The translations under genes were made by a program, and so were the position numbers. DNA of 23,069 bases from a virus. Location: positions 1-23,069 of IMG/VR virus record IMGVR_UViG_3300046411_000423; one strand, given 5' to 3'. A model generated the notes under the pieces. The model did not search any database. It worked only from the letters and a program-made list of their open reading frames with translations, and was not told the origin of the DNA. Within the stretch, counting starts at the first letter, position 1. Each line of letters begins with the position of its first letter. Positions 16,801 through 22,208 of this stretch are shown one piece after another.

Positions 16801-18636
16801 TTTATCAAATGCGTTTGTGTTTGTATACTCGTTTATCTCATTTCTAAAATTATTAGATATTTCACTAATACTGCTATCAATATCCACGCTATTAGACGGA
16901 ATAAAATAACTTGTTATATCAGCATATGTGCCAGCGTTCTCTGTTTCTAAAAATCTAATTGCTGTTGCTGATGTTTGATTATATGAATAAAATAATAAAG
17001 GCTTACCATAATAAGGTTCGTTATTATCATCTACAAACCATCCTACCTGTGGTTCTATTGCTGTACTACCATTATACATTCTTTCATACTTCATATGCTC
17101 AAAAGGAGCGATTACTGAATATATTTCTGGATTTGCATCATAATAATCATCACCTGAATAACTTTCTGTTGCCCAAGATGTATTGTTTATTTGTTCGTGT
17201 TGCTTTGCTAGTTTTGTTTCTAATCCTTCGAATTTGAACTCAACTTCTTTATAAGGTAGTGCTACATCAACTGTACTTTTAGTTACATCTACATTATTTG
17301 TAATATCCCAAACTGTAGTAGAATCAGAATAATATTCATTTAATGTTTTAACTATTATTGTTCCATTTTCTGTATATGCTGTTAGATTAAACATTTTAAA
17401 CAATCCAGTCAAAAAGTCTATTACTTTCATCTCTGGCATTTGCTCACTTATAATAAATGATCTTGTGTTGTTAAAAGTAAATGTACTTGTTAAAGGATAT
17501 GCAGCTGCACTATCAGGATAATATGTAGGATCTAAATCCCATTGTGTGTTCGTAGATAAAGTAAAAGATGTTTCAGCTGAATTTATAAATACAGTATATG
17601 TACCATTACTCAAATAACCATTTAAAGTTATTGATGTTCCGCTTATCACTCTTTGATCAAATGGTTGTCCATCTTTTCTTATTATAACTGTTCCATCAAT
17701 ACTTGTTGTTGATTCTATAGTTAAAGAGTATTGTATTGAGCCTGATGTTACGTTTACTACTTGTAATCTATCTGACTCACTTATTACTTGTGGAATTTCT
17801 CCTGCTCTATCTATAGTAAATCCTGTTACTTGTTTTGTTACTGCTGTTTCTTCAAAAGCTTTACCTTTTTTTCTATGTAGCCACAAATACAAACCATAAT
17901 AAGCACTATTAGTCGTGTTAAAGAAGTCATTACTAAAAGTTAAACCATATTTATCTTCTATAGCTCTTATAATAGCATCTACTCTTATAGCGTATTTTAA
18001 TTCTTCGTAATAAACACCTTGATGATTAGTTCCTGATGGATATAAGTTACCACCTAACGCATCTGGATATACAGCTGTTGTAGAAGCTTCATAATAAAGT
18101 CTTGTAGTGTGTGATATTAATGGTGCTATTATTCCTTGTGGATAGCTAATTGTAGACGCATCTGATCTTGTGTATGTTTTGTTAAGACCACTTTCTAATG
18201 CTGTTTTTACTTCAGAAGCTGTATATGATGAATCAAAAGCAGTTAAATCTAAAGCACTTAAATCATCATCACCTAATAAATCATTTAGGTTAATAGTGTT
18301 TCCAAAGAATGTTATTCTGTATGTATTAGGTATTCCGTCTTGTAAATCTACACCATCTAATTTTATCTTACCTGTTTTAAAAGGTCTGCTGTTAAGTTCT
18401 ATTGTTGAATCTTTTTTTAATCTTGCATCAAAACCATCTGTAATAGAATAATTATAATAGTGTTGAAATATCTTGTTGTTTGTTTTAGAAGCTGGTATAT
18501 TAAAAGTTCTTGTAAAATCTACAAATATTTTAGATATATCTTTTACATTTTGAATTGACTGAATTATGCTTACAGATTCATCATCAAACAAATCTACTCT
18601 TGTTCCTTCTATATATAACTGCAAGTATGCTTTCAT
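13852..18636 (-). CDS. Giant tail protein with Ig-like and Cys-rich repeats (tail hub/tip adhesin)
   Basis: 1594 residues. Residues 1 to about 705 look like a tail hub or baseplate protein: MKAYLQLYIEGTRVDLFDDE, DISKIFVDFTRTFNIPASKT, a DGFDARLKKDSTIELNSRPF segment, MPEMKVIDFLTGLFKMFNLT and LPLKMLQEFILADTIAIADR with a KLELINGI end. A Cys linker (about 705-725) leads to two tandem units of about 165 residues (about 732-897 and 898-1062); each has a Cys-containing Ig-like part ending TDTH-x-V-x-W and a second beta domain with GYQF/GFEW. Residues about 1070-1594 alternate two Cys-rich modules joined by Thr/Pro linkers, including a run of ten Thr near 1503-1512, and the protein ends CPSCP. The N-terminal part would attach to the tail; the rest should display outward and bind host. 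The next gene is a glycosyltransferase. Confidence 0.78.
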   Translation of the reverse strand: MKAYLQLYIEGTRVDLFDDESVSIIQSIQNVKDISKIFVDFTRTFNIPASKTNNKIFQHYYNYSITDGFDARLKKDSTIELNSRPFKTGKIKLDGVDLQDGIPNTYRITFFGNTINLNDLLGDDDLSALDLTAFDSSYTASEVKTALESGLNKTYTRSDASTISYPQGIIAPLISHTTRLYYEASTTAVYPDALGGNLYPSGTNHQGVYYEELKYAIRVDAIIRAIEDKYGLTFSNDFFNTTNSAYYGLYLWLHRKKGKAFEETAVTKQVTGFTIDRAGEIPQVISESDRLQVVNVTSGSIQYSLTIESTTSIDGTVIIRKDGQPFDQRVISGTSITLNGYLSNGTYTVFINSAETSFTLSTNTQWDLDPTYYPDSAAAYPLTSTFTFNNTRSFIISEQMPEMKVIDFLTGLFKMFNLTAYTENGTIIVKTLNEYYSDSTTVWDITNNVDVTKSTVDVALPYKEVEFKFEGLETKLAKQHEQINNTSWATESYSGDDYYDANPEIYSVIAPFEHMKYERMYNGSTAIEPQVGWFVDDNNEPYYGKPLLFYSYNQTSATAIRFLETENAGTYADITSYFIPSNSVDIDSSISEISNNFRNEINEYTNTNAFDKTLFAQYYQSYISQVFQNNRRLTTVEAYLPLKMLQEFILADTIAIADRNYTINQIETDFSTGKSKLELINGITISVGGSTPISTTTTSDEDECTECTADSTFCTVDSLTPTADKTCDVGRSLVISGLTSQQQTEDITLTATANNFIGTASYLWSGGNAAGLTTSSITITNATTGNVTYTCVATDSDDSAEFTDTHIVLWTPKTYTITLNVINNITGPAAGYNITGDQTGDTQLLQEGDTYSFNTNVTANSGYQFTSGPTIQNAQGTVGTSNLTVNTTLSGTVQATSQFLTISGPTQKTVNNNLTLTALPSGFTPTSYSWSGGSASGSTQIITFTETSAGTYTYTCTATDGTITATDTHTVIWTTQSLIDVTLAVDTSNITASGFPNVNDGFTLGGDLNGTVKTQNAGTVFNFQTTISLNSGFEWVSGAPTVNNAGGTFTTSQTVTTDFTAATIQLIVYNYYVVTGCSGQTVSGQTVYVRSRDTFTVGNSTTGTYIKINNLCYYTSATAFETDWASNNGITVGNGEGTGCNSCTGQGTTTDPCLATKSVFYLRYSTSNDVCENEQSKNFYYVNGAGLSQTNSNWCSVTNLFTYSNCNTAAPTGYYSLDNDNTDRRYWNGTSFSVCVNCIDANGLYFLGTGWNSLTQYCDDSQGVFGYYYFDNNKTLSSATSNDNMYTSAANIGTSNTAPEGFYTDLVNYRYYEPNTAQVWENVSTCPPKPTTDPCNNIPTKPTLTVFREYVDCATGLDETFTVGNNSTSGFPAVIKNVATGECYKNPTVGSGDQSTPWVSQQSCVGGQPAYDYIGYDNCEDCTGTTTTTTQPPTTTTPAPDNVFVVERQSDGFSTYVQLDSAYQVGNTDITISTDGANCYDINGTALVTSPSTYGTITGSCITTTTTTTTTTITCGSQTLYKSTSALDVCCNVTVSRTVYMDSNDISTASVIYSNDTCSSLLGADQYFTADFSTYYYWNSTSNTLSTVSCPSCP
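14101..14130 (-). repeat. Poly-threonine codon microsatellite
   Basis: Ten consecutive Thr codons (mixed ACA and ACT) in the giant tail protein. The tract separates two Cys-rich modules. Near-repetitive codons make length variation by slippage possible. Confidence 0.8.
14318..14371 (-). repeat. Thr/Pro-rich mucin-like linker
   Basis: Encodes TGTTTTTTQPPTTTTPAP, a mucin-like linker between Cys-rich modules of the giant tail protein; Thr next to Pro is the usual setting for O-glycosylation in other systems. Confidence 0.7.
15440..16440 (-). repeat. Tandem Ig-like double-domain units
   Basis: Two in-frame units of about 165 codons, the boundary near 15940. Paired landmarks are LVISGLTSQQQ with LTISGPTQKTV, SYLWSGGNAAG with SYSWSGGSASG, VTYTCVATD with YTYTCTATD, TDTHIVLWT with TDTHTVIWT, and GYQFTSGPTIQNAQGT with GFEWVSGAPTVNNAGGT. 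Clear internal duplication at the protein level. Confidence 0.8.
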
Positions 18637-19571
18637 TATCTTACTCTATCTATATGCTCGTGAGCGTGTTCAGCTTCTAATGTGTAATTAATTAGTTTAT
18701 CATTAACTTTTGTTTTTATTGTTAATGAATTTGATACTATATCTATTGGATGATATTCTACACCCATTTTCATCCACACTTGTTCTGACAACATTAGTTG
18801 TTTCATTGGCTCATTCATTCCTTCGTCTATAAAACCTGTATTTAATGTCATTCTTTCTTGTCCTGATTTTTTTAGAGTTCTATATTGATGTGACGTTACA
18901 GAATATGTACCTGTAGAAGATATATTGCTGTTTTTATATTTTTGTGATGTTGTTGTTAAAGTTTCTACACTTTTTTTATCAAAATAAATATCTTGTAAAG
19001 CTCCATACTTGTTTACAAATGTCACTTTCATAGGCATATACTTTGAACAAGGTATTCTGTTTATTGTTATTGTTACTGGTGGTGAACCTACAGCTAATGA
19101 TGTTGTACTTGCTGTAAATGAATTATATACTATTTGTCCTGCTGATAAAACTGGTATAAATCCTGATTCTCCTTCTGGTATATAAATAGTTGTATTGTCT
19201 TGCATTAAACAAGATCCAGTAGAACAAAAGTTTTTTGTATAAGATGTGTTATAATAATCCCAATATCCATCAAAGCCATTATAAGTAAATGTTACTGGTG
19301 TTCCAGTAGTTCCTCCTGTTGCGTTAGTTGATAAATACCAAGTTATCTCTCCTGCTATAGTTACTTTTTGACTTTGATAACTTCCACCATAAGTAATGTC
19401 TAAATAGTCTCTTGCTAACTCTGCTATTTCAAATGTTACCGCATTTGTTGGTGTGTCTTTTATAATTGTATATCTCAATGTTCCATCAATCTCTAATTCA
19501 AGTTTTGCTGATTGTGCACCTGACTGTGTGTGATATTCATAATAAGGACTTCTTAATAATATATTTGCCAT
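18636..19571 (-). CDS. Distal-tail-like structural protein
   Basis: 311 residues beginning MANILLRSPYYEYHTQSGAQ. Beta-rich: AKLELEIDGTLRYTIIKDTP, VTFEIAELARDYLDITYGGS, a two-Cys loop NFCSTGSCLMQ, MPMKVTFVNKYGALQDIYFD with KKSVETL, and TLNTGFIDEGMNEPMKQLML with SEQVWMKMG near residue 260. The VTF-x-N-x-YGALQD-x-(Y/W)-F element and the final GFIDE-(G/N)-x-NEP-x-x-(Q/E)-L-x-LSE helix are familiar from Bacteroidetes phage tail genes next to the hub. The stop shares one base with the start of the giant tail protein. It probably forms the ring joining the tube to the tip. The distal-tail assignment rests on context. Confidence 0.6.
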   Translation of the reverse strand: MANILLRSPYYEYHTQSGAQSAKLELEIDGTLRYTIIKDTPTNAVTFEIAELARDYLDITYGGSYQSQKVTIAGEITWYLSTNATGGTTGTPVTFTYNGFDGYWDYYNTSYTKNFCSTGSCLMQDNTTIYIPEGESGFIPVLSAGQIVYNSFTASTTSLAVGSPPVTITINRIPCSKYMPMKVTFVNKYGALQDIYFDKKSVETLTTTSQKYKNSNISSTGTYSVTSHQYRTLKKSGQERMTLNTGFIDEGMNEPMKQLMLSEQVWMKMGVEYHPIDIVSNSLTIKTKVNDKLINYTLEAEHAHEHIDRVR

Positions 19572-19574
19572 GTT

Positions 19575-20105
19575 CTATTGTTTTATTGTATAATCTAAAA
19601 ATTCTTCTATATCTAATCCGTATGCTTCTAATAATTCCTGTGGTAATCTTTTAAATCCTTTCTCAAAAGGTTTTGTAAAAAATAAGCTTGCTTTTATTCC
19701 TTTATTCCATACTGATCTAGATATTACGTATGCTGTTGATTCATAACTTGTAAACCTTCCTTTAGCATCTCTAAATTGAAATCTTCTTGCTTCTACCCAC
19801 TTTCTAATTCCACCAGATAATCCACCTTTCTTGCCTGTACCAGTTCCAAACTTAAATGGACTATTAGTTGATTCTGGATATGTGCTTGTTGCTCCTTTAA
19901 CCCCTTGATCTTGGAACTTACCATAATCTTCCATCTCAAACTTTAACCTAAATGAATTAGGCATAACATCCACTATACCTTTTAGAGAATTATAAAGCTG
20001 TTTAGAAACATTCTTATTCTTTCTAGTTAGATTAGATCTAGACTGTTGAATTACATAATCCTTAAATGCTTCTAATGCTTTTCTTGTGTTCTCGTTGTTT
20101 AGCAT
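19575..20105 (-). CDS. HK97 gp10-like neck / tail completion protein
   Basis: 176 residues. N-terminal helix NTRKALEAFKDYVIQQSRSN, then basic LTRKNKNVSKQLYNSLKGIV, a strand FRLKFEMEDYGKFQDQGVKG, the Gly-rich loop KFGTGTGKKGGLSGGIRKWV, and a helix/strand end with TAYVISRSVWNKGIKASLFF and TKPFEKGF. The Y-x-x-F-x-x-x-GVKG, (Y/R)KWV and G-(I/T)-(K/P)-x-x-x-F motifs match gp10-type minor tail or head-tail joining proteins (YGxxxExG in HK97). It overlaps the tail-terminator gene by seven bases and sits in the tail block. A head-tail connector role is the alternative. Confidence 0.72.
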   Translation of the reverse strand: MLNNENTRKALEAFKDYVIQQSRSNLTRKNKNVSKQLYNSLKGIVDVMPNSFRLKFEMEDYGKFQDQGVKGATSTYPESTNSPFKFGTGTGKKGGLSGGIRKWVEARRFQFRDAKGRFTSYESTAYVISRSVWNKGIKASLFFTKPFEKGFKRLPQELLEAYGLDIEEFLDYTIKQ

Positions 20106-20554
20106 ATTGTCATATCGTTTTGTATCTGTACATCAAATGTTGCTACCCATCCTGCCAGCTTGTTTTCAAATCTATCTACAAAAGGCTCACATGCTACATC
20201 TGATTCTACTTGATACTTGTCTGTGTATAAGTCTCCTCTTTGTAGTAAGCTTACTAATCTATCTAAAACTCCTAGTTGTGTGTTTAGCACATCTTGCTCA
20301 TTGTCATTGCCTCTAAATAAGTCTGTTGTTTCTTCTTTGCTTATGTCTACAATATCCATACACATTACAGAAATATTAAATGTTAGCACTTTAGAATTTA
20401 TAGTACATTGATTTACCATCACGTGGGATAATGGAAATATAGTCTGTTTATTAAGATCTACATTATCAAAGCTTCCATATGAAACATTATTTACAAATGG
20501 TTCTGCTTCTAGTGTTTCCTTTATCTTGTTTGTTATGTTATAAAATCCTGTCAT
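20099..20554 (-). CDS. Tail terminator-like protein
   Basis: 151 residues: MTGFYNITNKIKETLEAEPF with VNNVSYGSFDNVDLNKQTIF (the helix plus strand opening of tail terminator proteins), PLSHVMVNQ, a hydrophobic strand LTFNISVMCMDIVD, a DVLNTQLGVLDRLVSLLQRG helix and a final WVATFDVQIQNDMTIC strand. The order matches gpU/HK97 gp10-neighbour tail terminators, which cap the tube and join it to the head. The start ATG overlaps the TGA of the -1 frame of the preceding chaperone (ATGA at 20551-20554), which couples it to the frameshifted product, not to the shorter frame-0 product ending 82 bases earlier. Confidence 0.7.
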   Translation of the reverse strand: MTGFYNITNKIKETLEAEPFVNNVSYGSFDNVDLNKQTIFPLSHVMVNQCTINSKVLTFNISVMCMDIVDISKEETTDLFRGNDNEQDVLNTQLGVLDRLVSLLQRGDLYTDKYQVESDVACEPFVDRFENKLAGWVATFDVQIQNDMTIC

Positions 20555-20811
20555 CTGGTTTTCTGTTTAATTAAATTTTTCTCTGTCTGTAATTTGTCTT
20601 GCTCATAAGCTAAATAGTATAATGATGAATGTACATTTAATTCACTGACAGATTCAAGTTTGGTTGCATCTCCTCCAGCCAATCTATATAACGAGTTATA
20701 CCATCCCCACTTCCTAGCAAATCCTCCCTCTGCTGAATAGTCATTCCCTTGATCGCCTCCTGATTCAAAGATTTCAGGATAGTTTTCAGTAATTCGTTCT
20801 TTAAATTGTAA
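20551..20811 (-). CDS. Tail assembly chaperone, -1 frame extension (programmed frameshift)
   Basis: 86 codons plus TGA in the -1 frame of the chaperone gene, entered after CTT-TTT-TTT at the T9 tract. The frame contains no ATG or GTG and only one TTG; an upstream in-frame TGA lies at 20839-20841, so it cannot be translated alone by an ordinary start. It encodes LQFKERITENYPEIFESGGD, then FARKWGWYNSLYRLAGGDAT with KLESVSELNVHSSLYYLAYE and QDKLQTEKN. The KWGWY-x-x-(L/I)-x-x-LA-x-GD-x-x-K-x-x-x-V pattern is familiar from short proteins following this gene in related phages. TGA overlaps the next ATG as ATGA. Joined to residues 1-163 of frame 0 it gives a 249-residue GT-like chaperone (20551-21299). 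An indel error in the homopolymer is the alternative. Confidence 0.78.
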   Translation of the reverse strand, partial: LQFKERITENYPEIFESGGDQGNDYSAEGGFARKWGWYNSLYRLAGGDATKLESVSELNVHSSLYYLAYEQDKLQTEKNLIKQKTR

Positions 20812-21299
20812 AAAAAAAGTATAGAACCCATAACTATATCAAGCGGCATCTGTTTATATTTTTCAGAATCTTCAGATCCTTTATAGTCTTCTATTATGTA
20901 TTTATCTTTTAATGTGTCTTTTATTGGTCTGTATAATACTGCCATTGCTTTATGCATGTTGCTCCAATCTCCTAGTGTAGTGTCTAAATCTATATACTCA
21001 CCTAGTGTTATTTTATCAAGATCTGGTACAAAACCATATCCAACACCATCCATTGTAAAAGTTGGTACAAGCTTTGCTTCTTTGCTAAAAAGTTCATTTA
21101 TAATCCTTACTATCTTCATTACGCTGTTATATTCTACTTTAATAACCTTCTGAAGATTAAGATTACAGAATATTTCTACAGTCTTATGTAATAGAAAATT
21201 AGAGTTCTGATTAGCCTCTGTATTTATCTTATGATACTTCTGGTATTGTTCAAGACTAATCTCTCTTAAAGATTCTGGTACTTGTATCTTTACTTTCAT
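20637..21299 (-). CDS. Tail assembly chaperone, frame-0 product
   Basis: 220 residues. MKVKIQVPESLREISLEQYQ with KYHKIN opens a mainly helical protein; an EIFCNLNLQKVIKVEYNSVM helix, TFTMDGVGYGFVPDLDKITL with GEYIDLD, a WSNMHKAMAVLYRPI motif and MPLDIVMGSILFF follow. The PESL-x-(E/D)-I-(S/T)-LEQYQK opening and the FVPDLDKI-x-GEYIDLD / M-x-K-x-MAVLYRPI blocks are features of a Bacteroidetes phage protein in this genomic position. Frame 0 continues 57 codons beyond the slippery tract and ends in EEMQPNLNLSVN. A -1 shift at the T9 tract (20810-20818) would instead make a 249-residue protein. This two-product layout is that of lambda G and GT, which guide the tape measure during tube assembly. 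A promoter-like element and a terminator lie directly upstream. Confidence 0.72.
   Translation of the reverse strand: MKVKIQVPESLREISLEQYQKYHKINTEANQNSNFLLHKTVEIFCNLNLQKVIKVEYNSVMKIVRIINELFSKEAKLVPTFTMDGVGYGFVPDLDKITLGEYIDLDTTLGDWSNMHKAMAVLYRPIKDTLKDKYIIEDYKGSEDSEKYKQMPLDIVMGSILFFYNLKNELLKTILKSLNQEAIKGMTIQQREDLLGSGDGITRYIDWLEEMQPNLNLSVN
20810..20818 (-). promoter_or_regulatory. Slippery T9 tract for -1 frameshift
   Basis: Frame-0 codons CTT-TTT-TTT-TAC contain the perfect heptamer T-TTT-TTT; both tRNAs can re-pair after a one-base backward shift. A nine-base homopolymer would also permit transcriptional slippage. Confidence 0.7.
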
Positions 21300-21330
21300 A
21301 TTATAACAATAAGTTATTCAGTTTTTTGTA
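21300..21330 (-). promoter_or_regulatory. Bipartite promoter-like element, copy 1 (tail block)
   Basis: TACAAA (one mismatch to AACAAA) at -31 to -26 and TTATTGTTATAAT directly before ATG at 21299. It begins one base after the terminator at 21332-21359, so transcription of the tail block probably starts here. Confidence 0.55.
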
Positions 21331-21331
21331 T

Positions 21332-21359
21332 AAAAAAAGAGGACCATTTCTGATCCTCT
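21332..21359 (-). terminator. Intrinsic terminator closing the terminase-side transcript
   Basis: Minus-strand stem AGAGGATC/GGTCCTCT (8 bp with one G-U), 6-base loop AGAAAT, then a run of seven T. It follows the 101-residue gene and directly abuts a promoter-like element. Confidence 0.9.
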
Positions 21360-21387
21360 CAAACATAACTAATTAAAATGAAAAAGA

Positions 21388-21693
21388 TTATTTACTATTA
21401 TCTCTTTTTATTTGTAGCTCTCTTTGTATTGCTTCGTGTGCTAAATTGTAAGCCCATTCATATACTTCTGCTGTTTTATTTTGCAACTCTTCTGAACCTT
21501 GTGAGAATATCTCCTTACCTTTTTTAATCTGACCCTTATAGTCTAGTACAAGCTTTACAGGTGGCTTCTTACCTGTTCTTGTTGGTTCAGGATAAACTCT
21601 TATATCGTTTTCAATACACCATTTGAAGATCTTCATCTCCTTCTCGTACTGATCTCTGGTTTTCAAGTCTATCGATTTCGCTTTCGATTTCAT
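21388..21693 (-). CDS. Small unknown protein (KWCIEN...YP family), 101 residues
   Basis: MKSKAKSIDLKTRDQYEKEM, then KIFKWCIENDIRVYPEPTRT, a KKPPVKLVLDYKGQIKKG strand pair, and a C-terminal helix with EELQNKTAEVYEWAYNLAHE. The (F/Y)-KWCIEN-x-I-x-(I/V)-YP-x-P element recurs in short proteins of flavobacterial phages; no function is assigned that I know. With ATG at 21693 it overlaps the preceding gene by 83 bases in another frame; a second ATG at 21636 would cut this to 26 bases. I keep the longer start because the family usually has some residues before KWC. Terminator follows directly. Confidence 0.68.
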   Translation of the reverse strand: MKSKAKSIDLKTRDQYEKEMKIFKWCIENDIRVYPEPTRTGKKPPVKLVLDYKGQIKKGKEIFSQGSEELQNKTAEVYEWAYNLAHEAIQRELQIKRDNSK

Positions 21694-21811
21694 CTATTAC
21701 TTTTAAAAGTTTTTTAGTTATTCTTATTGATGATCCTTGTGACAATCCTCCGTGATTAAATAATTCACGATTGATTAATTGTAATTTGTTTCTAGCTTCC
21801 TCTAATGACAT
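21611..21811 (-). CDS. Small helical protein, 66 residues
   Basis: MSLEEARNKLQLINRELFNH, then GGLSQGSSIRITKKLLKVID and EIESEIDRLENQR with an acidic tail. Two amphipathic helices joined by a GGLSQGSS turn resemble small antiparallel coiled-coil proteins (Spo0E-like hairpins have a similar shape, but I see no SQELD-type phosphatase motif). The start overlaps the preceding membrane-protein gene by 20 bases. The last 28 codons overlap the next gene. Function unknown. Confidence 0.6.
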   Translation of the reverse strand: MSLEEARNKLQLINRELFNHGGLSQGSSIRITKKLLKVIDEIESEIDRLENQRSVREGDEDLQMVY

Positions 21812-21953
21812 AAAATAAAAAGTTTGTTAGCATTATCATCCAGAAAGTAAATTGTGGTAATCCCCATGCAATATACTTTACTATTCTTCCTTGTAGTTGT
21901 TTGTCTACAGGCATATTAATATCTCTTTGTGTTGCTTTATACATTGTCTTCAT
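21792..21953 (-). CDS. Small single-pass membrane protein, 53 residues
   Basis: I take ATG at 21953 (MKTMYKATQRDINMPVDKQL), which overlaps the previous stop by one base (TAATG); the same frame is open upstream to an ATG at 22028, but that stretch is antisense-like and overlaps the 32-residue gene. A basic N-terminal half (QGRIVKYIAWGLPQF) leads into a hydrophobic helix TFWMIMLTNFLFYVI and a short RGS end. A membrane accessory protein next to another tiny membrane protein could belong to a lysis set (holin or spanin-like), but no lysin is visible in the window. Confidence 0.6.
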   Translation of the reverse strand: MKTMYKATQRDINMPVDKQLQGRIVKYIAWGLPQFTFWMIMLTNFLFYVIRGS

Positions 21954-22051
21954 TATGGTAAATAATAAGTTAATGTTCCTATAATTCCTAATATAATAAA
22001 AATTACTGAATAAGTAATAATTGACCATTTAATAAATTCTAATTTTTTCAT
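21953..22051 (-). CDS. Tiny membrane protein, 32 residues
   Basis: ATG at 22051 encodes MKKLEFIKWSIITYSVIFII and LGIIGTLTYYLP: a short basic N-terminus and one transmembrane helix of about 20 residues. Coupled to the next gene by a one-base TAATG overlap. It starts 16 bases after the structured-RNA candidate. Size and topology fit a small inner-membrane peptide; function unknown. Confidence 0.6.
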   Translation of the reverse strand: MKKLEFIKWSIITYSVIFIILGIIGTLTYYLP

Positions 22052-22067
22052 TTCTTTGTTTCTAAAA

Positions 22068-22149
22068 AGGTGCTGCCTATTCTACCGTGACTACGCTTCG
22101 CTTAATTGCTAATGCTGTTTCTAGTGTACTACAGGTTATCAGCACCTGT
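22068..22149 (-). ncRNA. Structured RNA candidate (leader or small RNA)
   Basis: Less AT-rich island in an otherwise very AT-rich gap. On the minus strand an outer 8-bp helix AGGTGCTG/CAGCACCT (22140-22147 with 22068-22075) encloses about 64 bases and is followed by TTTTT. A competing 6-bp hairpin ACAGGT/ACCTGT (22144-22149 with 22131-22136) uses the same 5' strand, so the two folds exclude each other. Inside are GCGAAGC and an imperfect direct repeat (GTAGTACAC-TAGAA and GTAGT-CACGGTAGAA). It does not fit the tRNA cloverleaf: T-arm consensus and U8 are absent. It could be a small RNA, a regulatory leader for the two membrane genes, or a DNA site such as a packaging signal. Confidence 0.4.
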
Positions 22150-22161
22150 ATATTTATAGCT

Positions 22162-22189
22162 AATATATAAACATTTTTTAAACAATCAA
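22162..22189 (-). promoter_or_regulatory. Possible sigma70-like promoter upstream of structured element
   Basis: TTGATT (22184-22189) and TATATT (22162-22167) separated by 16 bases on the minus strand, 12 bases upstream of the candidate RNA. In AT-rich DNA such matches arise by chance. Confidence 0.25.
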
Positions 22190-22208
22190 AGTTTTTTGTT
22201 AATTATTT

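Noticed and set aside
21954-22028. N-terminal extension of the 53-residue membrane protein to ATG at 22028
   Set aside because: The extension overlaps the better-formed 32-residue gene for its whole length, and its Tyr/Asn/Phe-rich sequence looks like an out-of-frame reading.
22068-22149. tRNA gene
   Set aside because: A 7-bp acceptor-like stem is present, but no T-arm consensus, no U8, and no plausible anticodon arm on either strand.
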